Assembly (NCBI GenBank): GCA_945870475.1
Contig: CAMBSR010000072.1
Span: 1 to 9,965, forward strand
Direction of reading: 5' to 3'
Origin: Phycisphaera mikurensis NBRC 102666
GTDB lineage: Bacteria > Planctomycetota > Phycisphaerae > Phycisphaerales > SM1A02
DNA length: 9,965 nt
The notes below the pieces were generated by a model. That model was not told the origin of the DNA. It saw only the letters and a list, made by a program, of their open reading frames with translations, and did no database searches. Both the position numbers and the translations under genes were made by a program. Below, in pieces: positions 1-5,194 of the stretch. How positions within the stretch are numbered: the stretch's first letter is position 1; the number at the start of each line of letters is the position of its first letter.

Positions 1-890
1 GCCACGCCGCCGATCAGGCTTCCGGTCAGGATGCGGCGCGGGAAGAACAGGCTGAACGCGCTGATCTGCTGCGGCTTCGGCGGCGCGCCCACGAGCACCA
101 TGGTGGCATCGAGCTTGAGGAGCGCCATGAAGGGGTCCAGGCCGTGGTCTGCGGAGACCGTGTCCACGATCAGGTCGAAGGTGCCGGCATGCGCGGTCAT
201 GGCATCGGCATCGGTGGAGATGACCACCTCGTCGGCGCCGAGGCGCTTGCCGTCGGCCACCTTGCCCGGGCTCGTGGTGAAGAGCACGGTGTGGGCGCCG
301 AGTGCGTGCGCGAACTTCACGCCCATGTGGCCAAGCCCGCCGAGGCCCACGATGCCCACCTTCTTGCCCGTGGCGGCGCCCCACTTGCGGAGCGGGCTCC
401 AGGTGGTGATGCCGGCGCAGAGGAGCGGCGCGGCGCGCGCGAGGTCCAGGTCGGCGGGCACCTTGAGCGTGAAGGCCTCGTCGACCACTACGCGCTCGGA
501 GTAGCCGCCGTAGGTCATGCCGCCGAGGTGCTTGTCCGGCGAGTTGTAGGTGAACGTCGGGAGCGATGCGCAGAACTGCTCCAGGTTGCGCTTGCAGCGG
601 TCGCAGGTGCGGCACGAGTCCACCATGCATCCCACCGCGGCGATGTCGCCCGCCTTGAACTTGCTCACCTTTGTACCGACGCGCGTGACGCGGCCGATGA
701 TCTCGTGGCCGGGCACCACCGGGTGCACCACGCCGGCCCATTCACCGCGCGCGGTGTGCAGGTCGCTGTGGCAGACGCCGCAGAAGAGGATGTCGATCTC
801 CACGTCCGTGGCCAGCGGCTCGCGAGGCTCGATGGCGTGCGGGGCAAGGGGTGACGTGGGGGTCTGCGCGGCGTAGCTCTTGGTGGGCAT
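1..890 (-). CDS. Zinc-dependent NAD(P) alcohol dehydrogenase (partial, 3' end outside window)
   Basis: Medium-chain dehydrogenase/reductase of the YahK / cinnamyl-alcohol-dehydrogenase branch, which interconverts aldehydes and primary alcohols in the cytoplasm using NAD(P)H. The first 296 codons are present; the family is usually about 350 residues, so roughly the last 50 are beyond base 1. Read on the minus strand it begins MPTKSYAAQTPTSPL. Catalytic zinc ligands are visible as Cys40 (GVCHSD), His62 with Glu63 (PGHEI) and Cys158. The structural zinc lobe is Cys93, Cys96, Cys99 and Cys107. The Rossmann loop VGLGGLGHMGVK is near residues 181-192. All key residues are intact. The ATG at 890 gives the family's normal N-terminus. 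There is no Shine-Dalgarno; a TACCCT hexamer ends 9 bases upstream. It points the same way as the zinc-ribbon gene but is separated from it by 85 bases, including a possible terminator. Family assignment is secure; the exact substrate cannot be read from sequence. Confidence 0.96.
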   Translation of the reverse strand, partial: MPTKSYAAQTPTSPLAPHAIEPREPLATDVEIDILFCGVCHSDLHTARGEWAGVVHPVVPGHEIIGRVTRVGTKVSKFKAGDIAAVGCMVDSCRTCDRCKRNLEQFCASLPTFTYNSPDKHLGGMTYGGYSERVVVDEAFTLKVPADLDLARAAPLLCAGITTWSPLRKWGAATGKKVGIVGLGGLGHMGVKFAHALGAHTVLFTTSPGKVADGKRLGADEVVISTDADAMTAHAGTFDLIVDTVSADHGLDPFMALLKLDATMVLVGAPPKPQQISAFSLFFPRRILTGSLIGGV

Positions 891-899
891 GGAGCCGCA

Positions 900-905
900 A
901 GGGTA
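900..905 (-). promoter_or_regulatory. Putative -10 element (TACCCT) of the alcohol dehydrogenase
   Basis: On the minus strand TACCCT is followed by nine bases and then the ATG at 890. No Shine-Dalgarno lies between. The same hexamer sits at a similar distance before three other genes here (1221, 5195 as TATCCT, 9486), so I read it as a -10 element giving a very short or absent 5' leader. No convincing -35 is visible. Inference from position and recurrence. Confidence 0.5.
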
Positions 906-935
906 TGCGCTGTTGGCCCGAACGTGGGGCTCCAG

Positions 936-960
936 CGACGAGGGCCCCCTCGCTCCGTCG
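936..960 (-). terminator. Possible terminator hairpin after the zinc-ribbon gene
   Basis: The segment contains the short palindrome CGAGGG-CC-CCCTCG (939-952), flanked by CGACG and CGTCG (936-940 and 956-960), which can also pair. It begins about 16 bases past the zinc-ribbon stop codon on the minus strand. The loop is tight and no T-tract follows, so this is weak. Confidence 0.3.
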
Positions 961-975
961 GTGGGGACATAGCCC

Positions 976-1221
976 TCAGAACATCCGTCCGCACTTGATG
1001 CACGCCTGCGCGCGCGGGCCGAACCCGCATGTGCGGCACAGACGCGCGGCGATGTTCGCGAACGGCTTGCGGCACTTCACGCACTGCTGCGCCGCCGGAC
1101 CGAAGCCGCACGAACTGCAGAGCTGCGCCGGCGTCTCCGCAAACGGCGCACCGCACGCGATGCACTGGGATGCCTTCGGCCCGAAGCCACAGGTGGCGCA
1201 GAGGTGGGCGGTGGTGGACAT
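976..1221 (-). CDS. Small triple zinc-ribbon (CxxC) protein
   Basis: Predicted 81-residue cytoplasmic protein built from three tandem 27-residue units. Each has a LCxxCGFGP knuckle and a second CxxC nine residues later. The cysteines are 8/11/20/23, 35/38/47/50 and 62/65/74/77, giving three complete four-cysteine sets, each able to hold one zinc. Units are joined by a PFA-containing linker, and the protein ends at CGRMF. I do not recognise a named family; zinc-ribbon proteins of this size often bind nucleic acid or protein partners, but nothing here says which. The frame stays open upstream to 1383, but the ATG at 1221 starts exactly at the repeat array, leaving the upstream 54 residues looking non-coding. 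A TACCCT hexamer ends exactly six bases before this ATG and there is no Shine-Dalgarno, supporting a leaderless start. Confidence 0.82.
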   Translation of the reverse strand: MSTTAHLCATCGFGPKASQCIACGAPFAETPAQLCSSCGFGPAAQQCVKCRKPFANIAARLCRTCGFGPRAQACIKCGRMF

Positions 1222-1227
1222 GGGGGC

Positions 1228-1233
1228 AGGGTA
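1228..1233 (-). promoter_or_regulatory. Putative -10 element (TACCCT), leaderless start of the zinc-ribbon gene
   Basis: TACCCT, six bases (GCCCCC), then ATG on the minus strand. A -10 hexamer is normally followed by the transcription start after about six or seven bases, so the mRNA would begin at or next to the A of the start codon. No Shine-Dalgarno is present. Inferred from spacing and from recurrence at other starts in the window. Confidence 0.55.
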
Positions 1234-1417
1234 GGGGCGAGGCGCCGGAGTGCCCTGGAGGCGCGCGTTTATCCACACGCCTGGCGGGAGTTCGCCTTCC
1301 GTGATGGCCCGCCGGCGGCAATCCGCGGACGTGCCACGGCATCGGAGAATTCGTCGGATTTGTCCGAGGGGGAACGCGGACATTCCTGTTTCCCAGTCAA
1401 GGTAGGTCCTCGGGACG

Positions 1418-1437
1418 CCGGGCGCGGGTGCGCCCGG
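1418..1437 (+). other. Perfect 8-bp hairpin in the 5' region of the FG-GAP gene
   Basis: CCGGGCGC, a GGGT loop and GCGCCCGG form a perfect stem-loop ending 37 bases before the ATG at 1475 and 24 bases before its Shine-Dalgarno. If transcribed it would sit in the 5' leader, where it could stabilise the mRNA or attenuate transcription. No T-tract follows. The rest of the 253-base gap 1222-1474 shows no recognisable promoter; it has a loose cluster of TCGGA/TCCGA words near 1344-1366. Confidence 0.4.
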
Positions 1438-1461
1438 GGCTCGGGGGCTGCCTGGACTGCC

Positions 1462-1466
1462 AAGGA
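1462..1466 (+). promoter_or_regulatory. Shine-Dalgarno of the FG-GAP/dockerin gene
   Basis: AAGGA followed by eight bases and the ATG at 1475. This fixes the start and contrasts with the Shine-Dalgarno-free genes in the window. Confidence 0.75.
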
Positions 1467-1474
1467 ATCACCCG

Positions 1475-3991
1475 ATGAAGACCCCGATCCACCGCCCGCT
1501 GCTGGCTGCCGCACTCGCGCTCCTTTCGATGTTGCTTACGCCGTCGGTGCAGGCGCAGACGTTGAACGACCTGTATCCCGAGCTTGCGACGGTGTTGGCG
1601 GCCGATGGTTTGCCGGCCGACCAATTTGGACATTCGGTCTCGCTGTCGGGCAACACGCTCGCGGTGGGAGTGCCGAACGATGACGTGGGCGCGAACGGCG
1701 TCCAAGGGAGCGTGCGGGTGTTCGTCCGCAGCGGCACGTCGTGGAATTTGCAGGTGGCGTTGACTGCCGCCGACGGCGCGGCGTATGACTTCTTTGGATA
1801 TTCGGTCTCGCTGTCGGGCGACACGCTCGCGGTGGGAGTGCCGAACGACGACGTGGTGGGCGCGAACCCCAACCAAGGGAGCGTGCGGGTGTTTGTCCGC
1901 AGCGGCACCTCGTGGAGCGCGCAGGCGACGTTGACCGCCGCCGACGGTGCGGTGGATGAGTTGTTTGGATATGAAGTCTCGCTGTCCGGTGACACGCTCG
2001 CGGTGGGAGTGCCGTACGACGACGTGGGCGCGAACGCCAACCAAGGGAGCGTGCGGGTGTTTGTCCGCAGCGGCACCTCGTGGAGCGCACAGGCGACGTT
2101 GACTGCCTCTGACGGTGCGGCGAGTGACCTTTTCGGATCTTCGATCTCGCTGTCCGGTGACACGCTCGCGGTGGGAGTGCCGAACGACGACGTGGGCGCG
2201 AACGTCGACCAGGGCAGCGTGCGGGTGTTTGTCCGCAGCGGCACGTCGTGGAGCGCACAGGCGACGTTGACTGCCTCTGACGGCGCGGCGAGTGACCAGT
2301 TTGGATCTTCGATCTCGCTGTCCGGTGACACGCTCGCGGTGGGAGTGCTGTACGACGACGTGGGCGCGAACGCCAACCAAGGGAGCGTGCGGGTGTTCGT
2401 CCGCAGCGGCACGTCGTGGAGCGCGCAGGCGACGTTGACCGCCGCCGATGGTGCGGCGGCTGACTCGTTTGGAGCTTCGGTTTCGCTGTCGGGCGACACG
2501 CTCGCGGTAGGAGTGCCGTACGACGCCGTGGGTGCGAACGCCACCGAAGGGAGCGTGCGGGTGTTCGTCCGCAGCGGCACGTCGTGGAGCGCACAGGCGG
2601 CGTTGACTGCCTCTGACGGCGCGGCGTCTGACTGGTTTGGATATTCGATCTCGCTGTCCGGTGACACGCTCGCGGTGGGAGTGCTGTACGACGACGTGGG
2701 CGCGAACGGCAACCAGGGCAGCGTCCGCATCTTCGGCAACTACCGCGTCTTCAATGCCACCCGGAACACCGGCTACGACAGCCTGGTGTCCGCAACTTCT
2801 GCGGGCTTTGCCGGCGACCGGCTGCTCGCGGGAGCACCGGCGTTCGCGGAGGTCGACGGCATCGTCGATTCCTCCTCGAAGCGCTTCACCTTCGTCGGCC
2901 TCGAGCCGCTCACGCTCCCGTCGACGGCGCTCATGCAGGTGGCCACGGGCACGGTGTTCGAGAAGTCGCCGGACGTGGCCGCCGCTGGTCTCACGGTGGC
3001 CGGCAAGCTGGTGGCGCCGAGCGCGGGCACGCTGACCTTCGAGCAGCTTTCGGTGTCCTCCGGCGGCCAGTTCCTGCAGCGCAACAGCACGGTGCTCGTG
3101 AACCAGGCGCTTGCGAGCCAATCAGGCGGCGTGTGCTACCTGCAGGGACCGGTGCTGGCGGAGACGGTGTCGACCGCGGTGGGCGGGCAGAATCGCGTGG
3201 CGGGCGACACGGACGTCTTCGCCAACTACACCAACGGCGGGTCCACGGTGATCCAGCGCGGCATCCTCTACATCTACGGCTCGCTGACGAACACCGGCAC
3301 GATGACGGGCCAGTTCAACAACGGCCTGCTTCCCCCGACCCCCGGTGACGGGTACTCGATCGGCGGCGACTACGTGGTGTCGGCGTCATCGTCGATCGTG
3401 CTGCCGGACCCCGTGTGGTGGCTGCGCGTGGGCGGCGACTTCGACGTGGCCATCGACGATGCGTCGCGCTTCGTGATGGACCAGGCGACGCTCGAACTGA
3501 CGGGAATCGGCGACGCGCCGACGCAGGCCGTGGAGGTAATCGCGGCGGACCTCGGCCCGGTGAATGCCGGCTTCTCGACGTCGAATTTCCTGCTCGGCGC
3601 GCTGCGCATCCGTGCCGGCGCAACGGTGCACCTGGTGGACGCGCACGGCAACGCGCCGGGCGCGGGGAACGAGGCCATCTACGTGAATTCCCTGGTGGTT
3701 CCCGCCGGCGCGACACTCGTGACCAACGGGTTCAAGGTCTACACGCGCGCGGCGACGATCGCCGGCAGCGTGTCAAACCTTGCGGACGTCGTGGTGGTGC
3801 CCGGCACGCCGCCGTGCATCGCCGACCTCTACCGCGACGGCATCGTGAACGGCGCAGACCTGGGCATCCTGCTCGCCGGCTGGGGCGCGTGCGGCACGGG
3901 TAGCTGCGCCGCTGACCTCAACGGCGACGGACAGGTGAACGGCGCGGACCTCGGCATCGTGCTCGCCGGCTGGGGCGTGTGCGCGGATTGA
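1475..3991 (+). CDS. Secreted FG-GAP beta-propeller protein with C-terminal dockerin-like domain
   Basis: An 838-residue exported protein of unknown specific role, probably a surface or extracellular structural/adhesive protein. Residues 1-27 are a signal peptide (basic start, hydrophobic LLAAALALLSMLL core, cleavage after VQA). Residues 42-420 are seven FG-GAP-type repeats of 56 residues (57 in the second) with the core FGxSxSLSGDTLAVGVP, then GSVRVFVRSGTSW. The count fits one seven-bladed propeller like those of integrin alpha chains. A degenerate eighth unit (AGDRLLAGAP) follows near 440-470. Residues about 470-775 are beta-rich, with glycine, valine and threonine throughout and no motif I recognise. 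Residues 781-838 are two dockerin-type calcium loops: a weakened first (DLYRDGIVNGADLG) and a canonical second (DLNGDGQVNGADLG), each followed by AGWG. An AAGGA Shine-Dalgarno precedes the ATG. No cohesin, hydrolase or exosortase gene is adjacent. Architecture is clear; function is not. Confidence 0.93.
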   Translation: MKTPIHRPLLAAALALLSMLLTPSVQAQTLNDLYPELATVLAADGLPADQFGHSVSLSGNTLAVGVPNDDVGANGVQGSVRVFVRSGTSWNLQVALTAADGAAYDFFGYSVSLSGDTLAVGVPNDDVVGANPNQGSVRVFVRSGTSWSAQATLTAADGAVDELFGYEVSLSGDTLAVGVPYDDVGANANQGSVRVFVRSGTSWSAQATLTASDGAASDLFGSSISLSGDTLAVGVPNDDVGANVDQGSVRVFVRSGTSWSAQATLTASDGAASDQFGSSISLSGDTLAVGVLYDDVGANANQGSVRVFVRSGTSWSAQATLTAADGAAADSFGASVSLSGDTLAVGVPYDAVGANATEGSVRVFVRSGTSWSAQAALTASDGAASDWFGYSISLSGDTLAVGVLYDDVGANGNQGSVRIFGNYRVFNATRNTGYDSLVSATSAGFAGDRLLAGAPAFAEVDGIVDSSSKRFTFVGLEPLTLPSTALMQVATGTVFEKSPDVAAAGLTVAGKLVAPSAGTLTFEQLSVSSGGQFLQRNSTVLVNQALASQSGGVCYLQGPVLAETVSTAVGGQNRVAGDTDVFANYTNGGSTVIQRGILYIYGSLTNTGTMTGQFNNGLLPPTPGDGYSIGGDYVVSASSSIVLPDPVWWLRVGGDFDVAIDDASRFVMDQATLELTGIGDAPTQAVEVIAADLGPVNAGFSTSNFLLGALRIRAGATVHLVDAHGNAPGAGNEAIYVNSLVVPAGATLVTNGFKVYTRAATIAGSVSNLADVVVVPGTPPCIADLYRDGIVNGADLGILLAGWGACGTGSCAADLNGDGQVNGADLGIVLAGWGVCAD
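1598..2734 (+). repeat. Seven tandem 168-bp FG-GAP repeats (second unit 171 bp)
   Basis: Units begin at about 1598, 1766, 1937, 2105, 2273, 2441 and 2609; the last is truncated after SVRIF. Identity is high at DNA level as well as protein level: the segments around GGCGACACGCTCGCGGT and GGGAGCGTGCGGGTG recur almost unchanged, with synonymous differences rare. Two variants of the unit start alternate, one coding AADGA (units 2, 3, 6) and one coding ASDGA (units 4, 5, 7). This suggests recent tandem amplification or gene conversion. The only length change is one extra valine codon in unit 2. Confidence 0.95.
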
Positions 3992-4001
3992 CGGCGGGCG
4001 G

Positions 4002-4030
4002 GGCCAGGGGTGGCCGGTGCACCCCTGGCC
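4002..4030 (+). terminator. Strong hairpin terminator after the FG-GAP gene
   Basis: Perfect 11-bp inverted repeat GGCCAGGGGTG / CACCCCTGGCC with a seven-base loop, beginning 10 bases after the stop codon. There is no long T-tract after it (TTGCC), so it is a stable 3'-end hairpin rather than a textbook intrinsic terminator. Confidence 0.7.
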
Positions 4031-4038
4031 TTGCCATC

Positions 4039-4140
4039 GACGTGCTCGCTGCCGCCGTCCGCGCCGTTTCGCGGGGTCGTCTCATGGTGCTTGGCGGTGA
4101 TGACCACTCCGCCGATCCCGGCCTCCTTCTTGACGCGCAC
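4039..4140 (-). other. Coding-like island, possible gene relic
   Basis: On the minus strand this stretch reads as about 34 codons with strong G/C at third positions, beginning VRVKKEAGIGGVVITAKHHE and ending GADGGSEHV. The frame runs on from 4356 to 3829, but the outer parts look like antisense or low-complexity sequence. The segment KEAGxxxVVITAKHHE resembles the KEAGxxxxVLTxKHHD signature of GH29 alpha-L-fucosidases, which may be chance. A TACCCT at 4153-4158 lies 12 bases upstream of a GTG at 4140. It overlaps the 43-bp repeat at 4041-4083. I cannot support a full gene here. The whole 432-base gap 3992-4423 otherwise holds a terminator, a repeat, a dyad and a promoter. Confidence 0.2.
4041..4083. 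repeat. 43-bp dispersed repeat, copy A
   Basis: Bases 4041-4083 match 7610-7652 in the same orientation at 41 of 43 positions; the differences are at 4067/7636 and 4070/7639. Copy A lies 50 bases past the dockerin gene's stop codon. Copy B covers the end of the second PEP-CTERM-like gene and the junction of a dockerin remnant. It is not palindromic and encodes nothing in common in both places. Confidence 0.85.
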
Positions 4141-4210
4141 CCACGGCGCCGAGGGTAGCGGCGGGGTGCGAGGCCCCGGATGCCCCGTGCTGGCGGTCTG
4201 AAGTCGTGGA

Positions 4211-4236
4211 TTCTGACCGCGCCAGCGCGGTCGGAA
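4211..4236. promoter_or_regulatory. 26-bp dyad upstream of the sigma-54 promoter
   Basis: The sequence TTCTGACCGCGC, a central CA, and GCGCGGTCGGAA form an inverted repeat with 11 of 12 arm positions paired (mismatch 4214/4233). It ends 20 bases before the -24 element of the sigma-54-type promoter. It could be an operator or an activator site, although NtrC-type activators usually bind further upstream. It could also be the stem of a terminator, but the two-base centre and lack of a T-tract argue against that. Confidence 0.45.
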
Positions 4237-4256
4237 GCACGATTGTGGCCTCATTT

Positions 4257-4272
4257 TGGCAATTTGTTTGCA
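4257..4272 (+). promoter_or_regulatory. Sigma-54 (-24/-12) promoter for the PEP-CTERM-like gene
   Basis: TGGCAATTTGTTTGCA matches the RpoN consensus TGGCACG-N4-TTGCA: both halves TGGCA and TTGCA are intact, and the invariant GG (4258-4259) and GC (4270-4271) are exactly 12 bases apart. It sits in a locally AT-richer stretch on the coding strand of the next gene. The predicted transcription start is near 4283, giving a leader of about 140 bases to the GTG at 4424. RpoN promoters depend on an enhancer-binding activator. PEP-CTERM genes in floc-forming proteobacteria are known to be controlled by PrsK/PrsR with sigma-54. The match is seen; its use is inferred. Confidence 0.68.
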
Positions 4273-4410
4273 CTTCGCCGTTTCTGTGTCAAAGTTTCGT
4301 CGCTCGCGCTCCGCTCCCTCGGACCGGGCCCCCTGCCGTGTGGCAGGGACGTGCACGGCGGACTCCCCTCCGTCGCGCGACGACTCGGATTCCCTGTTTC
4401 CCTTTCAACT

Positions 4411-4416
4411 GAGGTT
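4411..4416 (+). promoter_or_regulatory. Shine-Dalgarno deciding the GTG start at 4424
   Basis: GAGGTT, seven bases, then GTG. It places the start at MKTLSK, directly in front of a signal peptide, and excludes the longer in-frame start at 4256. Confidence 0.75.
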
Positions 4417-4423
4417 CCCCAAA

Positions 4424-5104
4424 GTGAAGACTCTTTCCAAGCGCTTGGATTCGCACTTTGCCGCCTGCGCGGTCGCGGCCGCCACTGCGGTGGTTGGCTC
4501 GGCTGACGCCGCCATTCAGATGTTCACCTACGGCCCGACGGGCATTCAGGTGCCGGCGGACGGTGACGGTCTCTACTTCAACCTGAACACGGGTGCAACG
4601 GGCACGACCGCCGGGGCGGTTGGTGGCCCTTGGATGAACCCGTATGGGTTGAGCAACCAGGCCCCGCCAAATGGCCCGTACATGAATTGGTACGCGACGA
4701 CTGCCGGCGGTTCGTGGCGTGGCGTGAACATCGGTGGGTATTCCAACGAAGTAAGCAACCTCGGTCTGGGCTTCGTGGTCGGCAGCAGCATCCCGAATTC
4801 GGGCGCCGCTGGCACGGCGCGGTTCAACACCTCGGGTGGCACCAGCTGGGCTGACGGTCTTCCCGGCGACTTCAGCCTGAACGCGGACAACTACTTCGGG
4901 TTCCGCTTCATCCGCGGTGGGGCGACCTACTACGGATACGGCGTGATGCGCATGGGCGCCGCCATCTCGGAGCGGTACATGATGGGCTTCGCCGTCGAGA
5001 CCACCGCGGGAGCGTCGATCACGACCGCCGCGATCCCGGCGCCCGGCGCGATCGCCCTGCTCGGCGTCGCTGGCGTGGTCTGCGGCCGCCGTCGTCGGGC
5101 CTGA
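4424..5104 (+). CDS. Secreted PEP-CTERM-like (PAPG) protein
   Basis: A 226-residue exported protein of unknown function. The GTG start follows a good Shine-Dalgarno and gives MKTLSKRLDSHFAACAVAAA, a signal peptide likely cleaved after SADA near residue 29. The body is rich in Gly, Thr, Asn and aromatic residues, typical of planctomycete surface proteins, with FGFRFIRGG and YGYGVMRMG segments near the end. The last 24 residues are IPAPG, a hydrophobic stretch (AIALLGVAGVV) and an arginine cluster (GRRRRA). This three-part tail is the layout of a PEP-CTERM sorting signal with PAPG in place of PEPG. Such tails are processed by exosortase, delivering the protein to the outer surface. It has its own sigma-54-type promoter and a terminator, so it looks monocistronic. 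Recognition of the tail is confident; sorting by an exosortase is inferred. Confidence 0.9.
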   Translation: MKTLSKRLDSHFAACAVAAATAVVGSADAAIQMFTYGPTGIQVPADGDGLYFNLNTGATGTTAGAVGGPWMNPYGLSNQAPPNGPYMNWYATTAGGSWRGVNIGGYSNEVSNLGLGFVVGSSIPNSGAAGTARFNTSGGTSWADGLPGDFSLNADNYFGFRFIRGGATYYGYGVMRMGAAISERYMMGFAVETTAGASITTAAIPAPGAIALLGVAGVVCGRRRRA

Positions 5105-5145
5105 GTCGGCCTCTTCGGCGCGACAACGATTTCGTGTTCACTTCC

Positions 5146-5175
5146 TCGGCGGGCGGCCTTCGGGCCGCCCGCCGA
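5146..5175 (+). terminator. UUCG-loop terminator after the PEP-CTERM-like gene
   Basis: Perfect 13-bp stem (5146-5158 with 5163-5175) closed by a TTCG tetraloop, one of the most stable RNA hairpins. It starts 42 bases after the stop codon. A mild pyrimidine-rich stretch follows. It ends 19 bases before the next start codon, so that gene must use a promoter lying in this tiny gap or start at the junction. Confidence 0.85.
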
Positions 5176-5182
5176 TCCGTTC

Positions 5183-5188
5183 TATCCT
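5183..5188 (+). promoter_or_regulatory. Putative -10 element (TATCCT), leaderless start of the phosphodiesterase gene
   Basis: TATCCT, six bases (GACGCC), then ATG at 5195. There is no Shine-Dalgarno, and the strong terminator ends only seven bases upstream. The spacing predicts transcription starting at the ATG itself. Confidence 0.55.
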
Positions 5189-5194
5189 GACGCC

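Noticed and set aside
144..854. Plus-strand frames over the alcohol dehydrogenase region
   Set aside because: The minus strand carries the complete zinc-binding and Rossmann motifs; the plus frames are shadows.
1222..1474. Sigma-54 or sigma-70 promoter for the FG-GAP gene
   Set aside because: I looked for TGGCA-N6-TTGCA and for TTGACA/TATAAT-like pairs at proper spacing and found none good enough to report.
1598..2734. Repeat array considered as CRISPR
   Set aside because: Units are 168 bp, continuous and coding, with no spacers of the right size.
1397..3121. Long minus-strand open frames (574, 423 and 352 codons) across the FG-GAP array
   Set aside because: The repeat units are multiples of three, so a frame open in one unit is open in all. 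Their translations are Arg/His-rich or Pro/Thr-rich repeats without signal or domain, antisense to a clear gene.
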